From: JADKIH01 sp031367345
Lineage (GTDB): Bacteria > Bacteroidota > Bacteroidia > AKYH767-A > 2013-40CM-41-45
Reading direction: 5' to 3'
DNA: 13,769 bases
Assembly: GCA_031367345.1 (NCBI GenBank)
Contig: JANLPR010000056.1
Location: 1 to 13,769, forward strand
Shown here: piece by piece, positions 7,267-13,769 of the stretch
Layout: every line of letters starts with the position of its first letter
Numbering within the stretch: the first letter of the stretch is position 1
The notes under the pieces: model-generated
The model's input: the letters and a program-made list of their open reading frames with translations, nothing else
Database searches by the model: none
What the model was told of the DNA's origin: nothing
Translations under genes and position numbers: made by a program

Positions 7267-8148
7267 ATGGCAAATTTAAAAGAGGTACGAAATCGAATTG
7301 CTTCTGTGAACTCAACACAGCAGATTACAAAAGCAATGAAGATGGTGAGTGCTGCAAAATTGCGGAGAGCGCAAGATGCGATCATAATGATGCGCCCTTA
7401 TGCTTCCAAGCTTCGTGAGATCATGGCCAATATATCAGGATCGTTAGATGCAAATGTTGGAGGACAATATTCGGCAGAACGTCAGTTAAATAAAGTGTTG
7501 ATCATAGCCGTGAGTTCAAATCGTGGATTGTGTGGAGCATTTAATGCAACGATCAATCGAATGGTGAACAAATTATTGCGTGAAGATTATGCAATACAAT
7601 ACAAAGCCGGCAATGTGAAAGTATTAGCGATTGGTAAAAAGGCGAGCGATTTTTTCGGTAAGATGAATGAACTGCTGATTGGAAATCGCAATGATATTTA
7701 TGCAAACATAACTTTTGATGCAGTTTCTAAAATAGCAGAAGAGGTAATGGCAGACTTCGTAGGCCAGCAGTACGACAAAATAATATTGGTGTACAATCAG
7801 TTTAAGAATGCGGCAGTTCAAACAGTGCAGGTAGAGCAGGTACTTCCTATAACTTCAATAGAAGTAAAGAAAGAAAATGCAAAGGTGAACGATTATATTT
7901 TTGAGCCGGGAAAAGAAGAGCTAGTACTTCAAATGATACCAAAGTCGATCAAGGTTCAGTTGTACAAAGCGATCTTAGATTCGCATGCTTCAGAGCACGG
8001 AGCGAGAATGACAGCAATGAGTAAGGCCACCGACAATGCCGGTGAGTTACTGAAAGCACTTCGATTATCATACAACAAGGCGCGTCAGGCGGCGATTACC
8101 AACGAAATTTTGGAGATTGTTGCAGGAGCAGAAGCCCTGAATGGATAA
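7267..8148 (+). CDS. atpG: ATP synthase F1 subunit gamma
   Basis: This 293-residue subunit is the central rotor shaft that couples c-ring rotation to catalysis. The N-terminal helix carries the conserved RNRIASVNSTQQITKAMKM and VSAAKLRRAQ. The C-terminal helix carries KARQAAITNEILEIVAGAEA. These two form the coiled coil inside the alpha3beta3 head. The middle Rossmann-like domain contains SSNRGLCGAFN (about residues 83-93), also a family hallmark. It is the last gene of the operon, 51 bases after atpA, and ends 5 bases before a classic terminator. In many bacteria atpD and atpC would follow here, but they do not in this genome. Confidence 0.97.
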   Translation: MANLKEVRNRIASVNSTQQITKAMKMVSAAKLRRAQDAIIMMRPYASKLREIMANISGSLDANVGGQYSAERQLNKVLIIAVSSNRGLCGAFNATINRMVNKLLREDYAIQYKAGNVKVLAIGKKASDFFGKMNELLIGNRNDIYANITFDAVSKIAEEVMADFVGQQYDKIILVYNQFKNAAVQTVQVEQVLPITSIEVKKENAKVNDYIFEPGKEELVLQMIPKSIKVQLYKAILDSHASEHGARMTAMSKATDNAGELLKALRLSYNKARQAAITNEILEIVAGAEALNG

Positions 8149-8153
8149 GACAC

Positions 8154-8183
8154 AAAGCCCGGTTGAAAGCCCGGGCTTTTTTT
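8154..8183 (+). terminator. terminator of the atp operon
   Basis: AAAGCCCGG (8154-8162) pairs perfectly with CCGGGCTTT (8171-8179) around an 8-nt loop and runs into a T-tract at 8177-8183. It begins five bases after the atpG stop codon. This is the most textbook intrinsic terminator in the window. Confidence 0.9.
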
Positions 8184-8222
8184 ATTGAATTAATTAGTTT
8201 TTTATCTGTTAATTCGCCAGCA

Positions 8223-8789
8223 ATGAATTTGAATCTCCACGACATACTCACAGTATCAACCATCCTTTTTGCGGTGATTGATATTGTAGGCTCTATTCCT
8301 GTGATGCTACAGGTAAAAGCAAGAGTTGGTTATATCAAAGCAGAGCAAGCTACGTTGGTATCGTTGATTATTATGGTGCTCTTCCTATTTTTAGGGGAAA
8401 CAATTCTTCGTTTTTTGGGAGTAGATGTTAAATCATTTGCGATTGCCGGCTCGTTGGTGATCTTTTTTCTTGCCATAGAAATGATTTTAGGAATAAGATT
8501 ATACAAAGATGAGATACCTGAAACGGCCAGTATTGTACCTATTGCCTTTCCACTTATAGCAGGAACCGGAACCATGACTACCTTGCTTTCGCTACGGGCT
8601 GCATACGATTCCATAACTATAATTTCAGGGATTTTCCTGAATTTAGTGCTGGTTTACATAGTTTTACGAAACTTATACCGACTAGAGAGGTTCTTAGGAA
8701 CAGCAGGAATAAGCATACTTCGGAAAGTATTCGGGATTATACTGCTAGCAATTTCAGTAAAGTTATTTCGGACAAACATCGGAATATGA
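8223..8789 (+). CDS. MarC family integral membrane protein
   Basis: From the ATG at 8223 the product is 188 residues with about six membrane helices and the family layout: an early helix with VIDIVGSIPVML (the MarC family usually has a D-P/V-G-x-x-P pattern here), then FFLAIEMILGI, and then the conserved segment IVPIAFPLIAGTGTMTTLLSL (about residues 104-124) with Pro and Gly residues breaking the helix. An upstream in-frame TTG at 8163 was rejected because it lies in the atp terminator loop and adds a polar, unconvincing N-terminus. The family was once linked to multiple antibiotic resistance, but this was not upheld. Its transported substrate is unknown. No clear own promoter was found, so read-through from the atp operon is possible. 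Confidence 0.9.
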   Translation: MNLNLHDILTVSTILFAVIDIVGSIPVMLQVKARVGYIKAEQATLVSLIIMVLFLFLGETILRFLGVDVKSFAIAGSLVIFFLAIEMILGIRLYKDEIPETASIVPIAFPLIAGTGTMTTLLSLRAAYDSITIISGIFLNLVLVYIVLRNLYRLERFLGTAGISILRKVFGIILLAISVKLFRTNIGI

Positions 8790-8810
8790 GTGTTAATAAG
8801 GGGTTCAGCC

Positions 8811-8841
8811 CTTGAAATTTAAAAAATAAGTACTACATTTG
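8811..8841 (+). promoter_or_regulatory. candidate promoter for the large secreted protein gene
   Basis: CTTG at 8811-8814, 19 bases, then TACATTTG at 8834-8841 (a perfect TAnnTTTG -7 element). Transcription would begin near 8847 and leave a short leader of about 25 nt before the ATG at 8872. A small five-pair hairpin (AAGGG/CCCTT, 8798-8813) directly precedes it and may weakly end the MarC transcript. Confidence 0.6.
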
Positions 8842-8871
8842 AAATAATAATTCCAAATTACCTATACTCTT

Positions 8872-11800
8872 ATGAAAAAACTACTACTTAATGTTTTAGT
8901 TGTATTCGCTTTAATGCTTGTTGGTCAGAATACCACTATGGCACAAGGTGTTTATAACATTTGTGCTGTAACAACAGTTTCAGATACAAGCGGAACTCTT
9001 TACGATACCGGCGGACCAGCAGGTACGTATCAAAACGCAGAGGATTGTTCATTTTTAATTCAGCCGGGATGTGCAACATCAATAACGTTGAATTTTATAA
9101 CATTCGTAACAGAATCGAATTACGATTATTTTTATGTGTATGATGGAACAACAATCAACGATCCGTTATTAGTAACAGGAAATGGTCAGATGCTTCCAAC
9201 ACCATCAACAGTAACAGCTACATCAGGTTCAATGTTGATCGTTTGGCATTCAGACGTATCAATTACGTACGATGGTTTTGAGGTAAACTGGTCTTCTGTT
9301 ATTGCACCTAGTATTGCACCTACAGCAGCCTTTACAATTGGTAATACAAATCCTCCTCTTGGAGTAGGAGTACAGTTTACTGATAATTCAACCGGAGGAC
9401 CAACAACATGGTTGTGGAATTTCGGTGATTCAGATACATCACACCGTCAGAATCCGATTCATAGTTATGCTGCACCTGGAACTTACACAGTTACACTAGT
9501 AGCATTTACGTGTAACGAATCAGATACAATTACACAAACGATCGTAGTACAAGGACCGCCACAGATTAGCGTAGCGCAAACAGGATTTTCTGTAAATGCA
9601 CAGTGCGGCGACTCGGTTGCTTTTCCTTTAGACATAAGTAATATTGCAGGTGGACAATTAGTTTACAATGCAGACGGAACAAGTGTAGGAGCTATACAAG
9701 TATTAGCGATGAGCTATGGGTCCGACGGTTTCCGAGAATACCCGAATACACTTACAGCATTGAGTCAAAGTTTTTCAGGTTATACATTAACCACAACAGG
9801 AACAACAAATCCGGGAGTACTTACAGGATTATTAAATGGAAAAAATGTTTTGTTGATTGCTGAGCAAGAATTAGGAGACCCGGCAGTTTGGGCAACATTA
9901 GCATATCCAATAAAACAATTTTTAAATAATGGAGGATCGGTGATCTTCTGTGGATCATTCTCTTCGCAGTCAAACTGTATGTTTAATACAGGAGTATTTG
10001 CAGGATCATTTGCACAAGATGAAAATGGAGGAACAGTGAAAGTAGTTGACCCTGCAAGTCCGCTTGTAGCAGGATTGGGAGTAGGTACATTCACAGCACC
10101 AAGTGCAACATATTCAATGAACATTTCTGATCCCGATAGAATTCAGGTGGTAAGCTCGAATATTGGAACGAGAGACATTGTTTCTTACCGATACTATGGT
10201 TCAGGAAAAGCAATTTTTATTGCATTCGATTATTATGATATCACAACACAAAATTCTAAAATACTTGCAAACGCTGTTCAGTGGGGAGGAATTAATGCAC
10301 TTCCATCGTGGATCCAATTAAGCCAAACAACAGGTACAGTGAATTCGGGTAATACATCGAATGTAGTAGTTACATTCCAAACTACAGGATTACCAGCAGG
10401 AACATACTACGCTAATTTGGGAGTAACAAGTAATGATCCAAACACACCGATTGTAAATTTACCATGTACACTTACAGTGGCAGGTAGTCCGATCATAGCG
10501 TTATCAGATCAGTGTTTGAATTTTGGAAGCATAATGCAAAGCACATATCAAACAGATACATTCCAAGTAATCAACAACGGTTGTGATACATTAAAGATCA
10601 CCAATATTGTATCAAACTCAGCGCAATTTACAGTTAACTCAAATGTTAGTTATTTACTTCCGGGTGGATATGCCGATGTATATGTAACATTCAGCAGTGG
10701 AACAGTAGGAAGCTTTAACGGGCTGATAACTGTAACGAACAACGCACACGATACAACAGTTTGTTTAACAGGAAGTACATTCCCTGCACCGGTGGTGAAT
10801 ACTTCTGCAAGTTCAGTAAACGAGGCATTAAGAGCATGCGGACAAACAGGAACGCAAACCTTTAATATTAATAATACAGGAGGAAGTGATTTGAACTTTA
10901 CATTGGGAGGTTTGCCAGTATGGGTGAGTGCCTCACCAACAAGTGGAACAGTAATACCGGGTGGATCAACAACTATCACCGTTACATTCTCTAGTGGAAC
11001 ATTAAGCGGAGGAGTACAGTCAACTAACATTATTATTTCTTCGAACGATCCTGTTTCACCTTACAAGAGTTTAGTTTGTTCGTTGGCGGTAGATTATAAT
11101 CCGTGTATGAGTTATACATTGGCTTCAAATACATGTACAGGAATAACAAATTTCACAAGTGCATCAATCAACACACCAACAACGTATCATTGGGATTTCG
11201 GTGATGGCGATACAGCAAATGTTGCTAACCCTACACATGGTTTCGCTAGCAACGGAACGTTTACAGTATCAGTGATTGGATGTAATGCTTCCGGTTGCGA
11301 CACCGTAACACAAACAGTAAATGCAATTATTACAGGACCAAAAGCGATTGCATGTTATCCTGCAACGGTTGGATATTGCTGCGGAATTGGAATTACGCAG
11401 TTTAGATTTGGAACACTTGGTGGACCGGAAATTAATAAGACTACAGGCGATGCAGTAGATGGCTATGTGAATTATACATGTACAGATACAGTTACATTAC
11501 TGACGAATACGACATATTCAATTTCTGCTCGTACAGGCTTTACATATCCTGAGGCATTCTCAGCATGGTTAGATTTAAATAACGATGGTGTACTAGATGC
11601 AGTAACAGAATTACTTCATGCTGATACATCACAAACAAATCACGCGGGAACATTTATGATTCCGGGATCGACTGTAGTGGGCCAGCCATTACGTTTACGT
11701 ATAGCATCAGATTATGTAGGCGCAGGCGATCCGGCACCAACACCATGTGCAAATCTTGCATTTGGCCAAGTAGAAGATTACTCAGTATTTGTTACATTCT

Positions 11801-12078
11801 ATAATGCGGTGAATGAGTTCTCGAAAGAGATTGCATTTGGAGTTTATCCAAATCCATTTGATCGTTCAACAAGCATCGAGTATAATTTAAAGAGCACATC
11901 TACAGTAAGCGTAGAAGTTTACAATATGATGGGATCGAAAGTTCAGAGCTTTGTGAATACCGAAATTCAATTTGCAGGTAAGCACACGTACCAGTTTAAC
12001 GGACAAGCAGTAGGCGTTTATTATGTAAAGATTACAGCAGATGGTAAAACAGCTGTACAGAAAGTGATCAAGATGTAA
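8872..12078 (+). CDS. large T9SS-secreted multidomain protein (CUB, PKD, Ig-like, GATase-like, GEVED, sorting domain)
   Basis: This 1068-residue protein begins with a signal peptide (MKKLLLNVLVVFALMLVGQN, cleavage near TMAQG at 24-26). Visible domains in order: CUB-like, 31-140 (YDYFYVYDG, SGSMLIVWHSD); PKD, 150-227 (WLWNFGDSD, PGTYTVTLV); first half of an Ig/BACON-like domain, 231-267; Rossmann or GATase1/ThuA-like domain, about 272-471 (FLNNGGSVIFCGSF, GSGKAIFIAFDYYD); second half of the Ig-like domain, 476-536 (LPSWIQLSQTTGTV); ASPM/HYDIN-like, 539-636; a complete Ig-like domain, 640-740 (LPVWVSASPTSGTV); a second PKD, 742-819 (YHWDFGDGD); GEVED, about 836-975 (AWLDLNNDGVLDA, GQVEDYSVFV); and a type A T9SS sorting domain, 985-1068 (VYPNPFDRSTSIEY). 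The architecture suggests a surface or released adhesin or glycan- or protein-binding factor. No intact catalytic triad is recognised, so an enzymatic role is not claimed. Confidence 0.85.
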   Translation: MKKLLLNVLVVFALMLVGQNTTMAQGVYNICAVTTVSDTSGTLYDTGGPAGTYQNAEDCSFLIQPGCATSITLNFITFVTESNYDYFYVYDGTTINDPLLVTGNGQMLPTPSTVTATSGSMLIVWHSDVSITYDGFEVNWSSVIAPSIAPTAAFTIGNTNPPLGVGVQFTDNSTGGPTTWLWNFGDSDTSHRQNPIHSYAAPGTYTVTLVAFTCNESDTITQTIVVQGPPQISVAQTGFSVNAQCGDSVAFPLDISNIAGGQLVYNADGTSVGAIQVLAMSYGSDGFREYPNTLTALSQSFSGYTLTTTGTTNPGVLTGLLNGKNVLLIAEQELGDPAVWATLAYPIKQFLNNGGSVIFCGSFSSQSNCMFNTGVFAGSFAQDENGGTVKVVDPASPLVAGLGVGTFTAPSATYSMNISDPDRIQVVSSNIGTRDIVSYRYYGSGKAIFIAFDYYDITTQNSKILANAVQWGGINALPSWIQLSQTTGTVNSGNTSNVVVTFQTTGLPAGTYYANLGVTSNDPNTPIVNLPCTLTVAGSPIIALSDQCLNFGSIMQSTYQTDTFQVINNGCDTLKITNIVSNSAQFTVNSNVSYLLPGGYADVYVTFSSGTVGSFNGLITVTNNAHDTTVCLTGSTFPAPVVNTSASSVNEALRACGQTGTQTFNINNTGGSDLNFTLGGLPVWVSASPTSGTVIPGGSTTITVTFSSGTLSGGVQSTNIIISSNDPVSPYKSLVCSLAVDYNPCMSYTLASNTCTGITNFTSASINTPTTYHWDFGDGDTANVANPTHGFASNGTFTVSVIGCNASGCDTVTQTVNAIITGPKAIACYPATVGYCCGIGITQFRFGTLGGPEINKTTGDAVDGYVNYTCTDTVTLLTNTTYSISARTGFTYPEAFSAWLDLNNDGVLDAVTELLHADTSQTNHAGTFMIPGSTVVGQPLRLRIASDYVGAGDPAPTPCANLAFGQVEDYSVFVTFYNAVNEFSKEIAFGVYPNPFDRSTSIEYNLKSTSTVSVEVYNMMGSKVQSFVNTEIQFAGKHTYQFNGQAVGVYYVKITADGKTAVQKVIKM

Positions 12079-12100
12079 TATCGTTTTAGAAATAATTGTG

Positions 12101-12134
12101 AAAAAAGTCCTGTCGAGAGATGGGACTTTTTTTT
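12101..12134 (+). terminator. terminator after the large secreted protein gene (copy A of a repeated element)
   Basis: AAAAAAGTCC (12101-12110) pairs with GGACTTTTTT (12123-12132) over 10 bp around a 12-nt loop containing CGAGAGAT, followed by a T-run to 12134. It begins 23 bases after the stop codon. The downstream flank GTGGGGTG recurs after a related hairpin at 13192. The rest of the gap to 12345 is A/T-rich and holds nothing recognisable. Confidence 0.8.
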
Positions 12135-12167
12135 GTGGGGTGGAGAGAGGAAAAAATAAAATTAATG
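12107..12167 (+). repeat. copy A of a roughly 60-bp terminator-like direct repeat
   Basis: The segment from the hairpin loop through GTGGGGTGGAGAG and an A-rich tail ending in ATGC is matched, with small differences, at 13192-13251. The shared core is CGAGAGAT, then G-rich stem, T-run, GTGGGGTG. The innermost stem bases differ in a compensating way: GTCC/GGAC here, GCCC/GGGC in the other copy. Confidence 0.55.
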
Positions 12168-12345
12168 CGTTCTAGTTTATAAAAGTATAAATAGGTAAAA
12201 GATGGGGTGAAAGAAATTATAGAAGGGCAAATTTTTGCGAGAATATTTTTTCTTAGACTGCAGAAGCAATAAAATATAAAATTGTCAGATCGAGCTACTA
12301 TGTTTTGGGCAAGGTATTTCATGCAGCTCATTCTTTGCCTAGAAC

Positions 12346-12690
12346 TTAATCATCAATTTCAATGCAAGCAAGTTCTTTATAATTAGGATTAGAAATAAAT
12401 TCTAGAATAATATCACTTTTTGAAATCAACAATTCTGCAATCTCGTCAGTGCGTCGATTTCCGATTCTTAACCAAATAATTTTAGGTGGATATCCGAACA
12501 AATTTGCAAGATCAAAAAAGTCTGAGTCAAAGGTTACAATGGAAAAATTATTTTCTTTAGCATAATTCCATATCTGAATATCCGAAAAGTTTTCTAAACC
12601 GAGATCTTTGACTTGAACAGATTCCGGGAAATAGTTCTCAAGTTTTCTTACTACTCGGAAGGAAATGTTTTGGTCGAAAAGTAGTTTCAT
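12346..12690 (-). CDS. DUF5615 PIN-like toxin of a type II toxin-antitoxin pair
   Basis: This 114-residue protein resembles the DUF5615 PIN-like family, whose members are proposed ribonuclease toxins. It starts MKLLFDQNIS, where the family usually has LLDENL, giving acidic D6. It continues with DLGLENFSDIQIW (D30, D37) and then SIVTFDSDFFDL (D55, D57), with a IIWLRIGN strand and NRRTDEIAELL helix after. The conserved acidic residues fit a metal-dependent PIN-like active site. The start codon follows the stop codon of the upstream DUF433 gene with no gap (TAGATG), which implies translational coupling. The pairing of DUF433 and DUF5615 is a recurring arrangement in bacteria. Toxic activity is inferred from family and context, not shown by the sequence. 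Confidence 0.8.
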   Translation of the reverse strand: MKLLFDQNISFRVVRKLENYFPESVQVKDLGLENFSDIQIWNYAKENNFSIVTFDSDFFDLANLFGYPPKIIWLRIGNRRTDEIAELLISKSDIILEFISNPNYKELACIEIDD

Positions 12691-12912
12691 CTAAGCCACT
12701 CTAATTCTATGTTCTCTATCAGCAGCATAGGCTAAACATGCTTGAATATCATTCTCTGTTAGTTCAGGATAATCTTCTATGATTTTTTCGGATGTCATTC
12801 CAGAAGCCAGCCAGCTAAGCACATCGTAAACCGAAATACGTGTATTCCGTACGCATGGTTTGCCAAATCTAAGCTCTGGATTGATTACGATTACTTTTCT
12901 GTAGTCGGTCAT
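12691..12912 (-). CDS. DUF433 antitoxin of a type II toxin-antitoxin pair
   Basis: This 73-residue protein matches the DUF433 family well: VINPELRFGKPCVRNTRISV (about residues 9-28), VLSWLASGMTSEKIIEDYPELTENDI, and ACLAYAADRE. The family has a helix-turn-helix-like fold and is usually the upstream partner of a DUF5615 PIN-like protein, as here. It probably neutralises the toxin and may autoregulate the operon by binding its promoter. The length is typical and the family core is complete. A perfect TAnnTTTG element lies just upstream on the minus strand. The pair converges with the large secreted gene on the plus strand. Confidence 0.85.
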   Translation of the reverse strand: MTDYRKVIVINPELRFGKPCVRNTRISVYDVLSWLASGMTSEKIIEDYPELTENDIQACLAYAADREHRIRVA

Positions 12913-12927
12913 TGGATACTATTTTGT

Positions 12928-12935
12928 CAAATATA
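12928..12935 (-). promoter_or_regulatory. candidate -7 element of the toxin-antitoxin operon
   Basis: On the minus strand this reads TATATTTG, a perfect TAnnTTTG match, ending 15 bases before the DUF433 start codon. No TTTG-like -33 element is found at the expected distance, so the message would have a very short leader and the promoter call is partial. Confidence 0.4.
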
Positions 12936-13191
12936 CAAAATTCCTGATAAATATGCATCGGCCAAGTATTAAGCCTAAGTAGATACAAGTGAAAGGCAAG
13001 TTGAAAAATATGATTTTGACATTCAGAATGCATCTAAAAAAATATACTAACATCTTGTTTGAAGCAATTGGTATTTCATTAATAATAGTAGAATGTAGGG
13101 TATAATAATAAATCGAAGGATTTGGTATGACGATTTCATTAGTAGAAAATGTGCGTCGATTATTTTTTGGAAAAATAGCTTTTTTAATAAT

Positions 13192-13251
13192 GCCCTTTCG
13201 AGAGATTGGGCTTTTTTTGTGGGGTGAAGAGGGTAGAATAAAAAAAATGCC
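13192..13251 (+). repeat. copy B of the terminator-like direct repeat
   Basis: GCCC (13192-13195), the loop TTTCGAGAGATT and GGGC (13208-13211) are followed by a seven-T run, GTGGGGTGAAGAGGG and an A-rich tail ending in ATGC. This parallels 12107-12167. The stem is shorter than in copy A. The two copies flank the toxin-antitoxin pair in the same orientation, about 1.08 kb apart. Confidence 0.55.
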
Positions 13252-13352
13252 GTGATTTTCAAGTTCAATGCCTAAGATAAGTACGCATAAAATAAGAAAG
13301 GTGAGAAGTAATTACGAAAAAATATTTTTGGTGTATACCTTCACTTTAAAAA

Positions 13353-13769
13353 ATGAAGGCCAGTGTATTTTTATATCGAAATGAAAAGCGGATAAAGGTT
13401 GAGTTCCATTATTCGCAAGATCGTATTGTAAAGCTGAGAGAGATCAGCGATTCGCGATGGAGTCGTTCACTAAAAACGTGGCACATACCATATTCGAAAG
13501 AAGCATTAGACAAGTTGAAATTTTTATTTCCTGAAGTAGAAATAATTGTTGGTAAAAAAAATGAGTCGGCAGAGGTAAAGTTGTTGGATGTGATAAGTTC
13601 AATTGAAGAAAAAGCAGAAGAAGTAGGGCAGAAAAATAATGGTGTTGCAAATGTTTCAATAATAGTTTCAGGGCGAAGGATAGCAATAAAATTACCTAAG
13701 AATGAAAGCGACACATTGTTTATATCCTCACTAAAATATAGCAGGTGGGATAAAAAGAATTTTTGTTGG
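13353..13769 (+). CDS. N-terminal part of a probable tyrosine recombinase (XerC/D-like integrase), cut by the window end
   Basis: An open frame of 139 codons runs from the ATG at 13353 off the end of the window. The N-terminal part (VEFHYSQDRIVKLREI, RWSRSLKTWHIPYSKEALDKL) closely resembles the arm region of Bacteroidota site-specific tyrosine recombinases, which often carry RWSR-x-x-K-x-W-x-x-P here. A second, related unit appears at residues 108-139 (RRIAIKLPKNESD, KYSRWDKKNFCW). Both units share R-W-x6-W. The catalytic domain with its Arg, His and Tyr residues would lie beyond the window, so function is inferred from the N-terminus only. TATTTTTG at 13323-13330 is a perfect -7 match but no -33 element is visible. 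Confidence 0.65.
   Translation, partial: MKASVFLYRNEKRIKVEFHYSQDRIVKLREISDSRWSRSLKTWHIPYSKEALDKLKFLFPEVEIIVGKKNESAEVKLLDVISSIEEKAEEVGQKNNGVANVSIIVSGRRIAIKLPKNESDTLFISSLKYSRWDKKNFCW

Larger units (their letters stand above)
12913..13352. other. gene-free, A/T-rich stretch between the toxin-antitoxin pair and the recombinase
   Basis: No credible protein gene is seen on either strand across these 440 bases. They hold the divergent promoter regions of the toxin-antitoxin pair and of the recombinase, and a terminator-like hairpin at 13192-13218 that has no gene upstream of it on the plus strand. Either a small RNA ends there or the hairpin is a leftover of a duplicated or rearranged segment. No tRNA, CRISPR or insertion-sequence inverted repeats were recognised. 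Confidence 0.5.

Noticed and set aside
8163..8222. An upstream in-frame TTG start extending the MarC-family protein by 20 residues.
   Set aside because: The TTG is in the loop of the atp terminator and the added residues do not resemble the family N-terminus. The ATG at 8223 fits better.
9930..9965. C360 in VIFCGSF of the GATase-like domain as a possible catalytic nucleophile.
   Set aside because: The surrounding residues do not form the usual nucleophile elbow (G-x-C-x-G) and no matching His/Glu pair was recognised, so an amidotransferase activity is not supported.
12449..13161. GTGCGTCGATT occurs both in the toxin gene and in the gene-free stretch, as a possible attachment-site pair.
   Set aside because: Only 11 bases match, which is expected by chance many times in a window of this size, and the positions do not bracket a sensible element.
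12086..13268. Minus-strand frames at 12086-12331 and 13047-13268 that share a LHPTKK motif and look like paralogous small proteins.
   Set aside because: The shared motif is the translation of the repeated GTGGGGTG terminator flank on the other strand. The frames have no start context, no domain character and differ elsewhere.

Overview
The window is chromosomal DNA of a Bacteroidota bacterium. Three independent signs support this: two secreted proteins end in type IX secretion (T9SS) type A sorting domains with the YPNP motif; several genes are preceded by the Bacteroidota housekeeping promoter pattern (TTTG, about 19 bp, TAnnTTTG); and the AtpB protein has the long exported N-terminus usual in this phylum. 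Leaders are A/T-rich and lack a clear Shine-Dalgarno sequence. Genus or family cannot be named from what is visible.

Layout. Bases 1-156 hold the end of a small membrane protein, possibly the AtpI-like gene that often precedes atpB in this phylum. Two exported-protein genes follow, each with its own candidate promoter and terminator: a small outer-membrane beta-barrel (402-1004) and a beta-propeller-like T9SS cargo (1177-2793). A near-perfect promoter at 2914-2944 then starts the ATP synthase operon atpB-atpE-atpF-atpH-atpA-atpG (3004-8148), which closes at a classic terminator (8154-8183). It encodes all of Fo plus delta, alpha and gamma. Beta (atpD) and epsilon (atpC) are absent and must lie elsewhere. 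A strong hairpin sits between atpE and atpF.

Downstream are a MarC-family membrane protein (8223-8789) and a 1068-residue T9SS-secreted mosaic protein (8872-12078) with CUB, PKD, Ig-like, GATase-like, GEVED and sorting domains. The last 1.7 kb looks accessory: a minus-strand DUF433/DUF5615 toxin-antitoxin pair whose stop and start codons abut, a gene-free A/T-rich stretch with a second copy of the terminator-like sequence found after the large secreted gene, and the N-terminal part of a probable tyrosine recombinase running off the window end.

I found no convincing wholly new system. The most interesting points are the apparent insertion of a Rossmann-like domain inside an Ig-like domain of the large secreted protein, the intra-operon hairpin after the c-subunit gene, and the repeated terminator-like element flanking the toxin-antitoxin pair next to an integrase.
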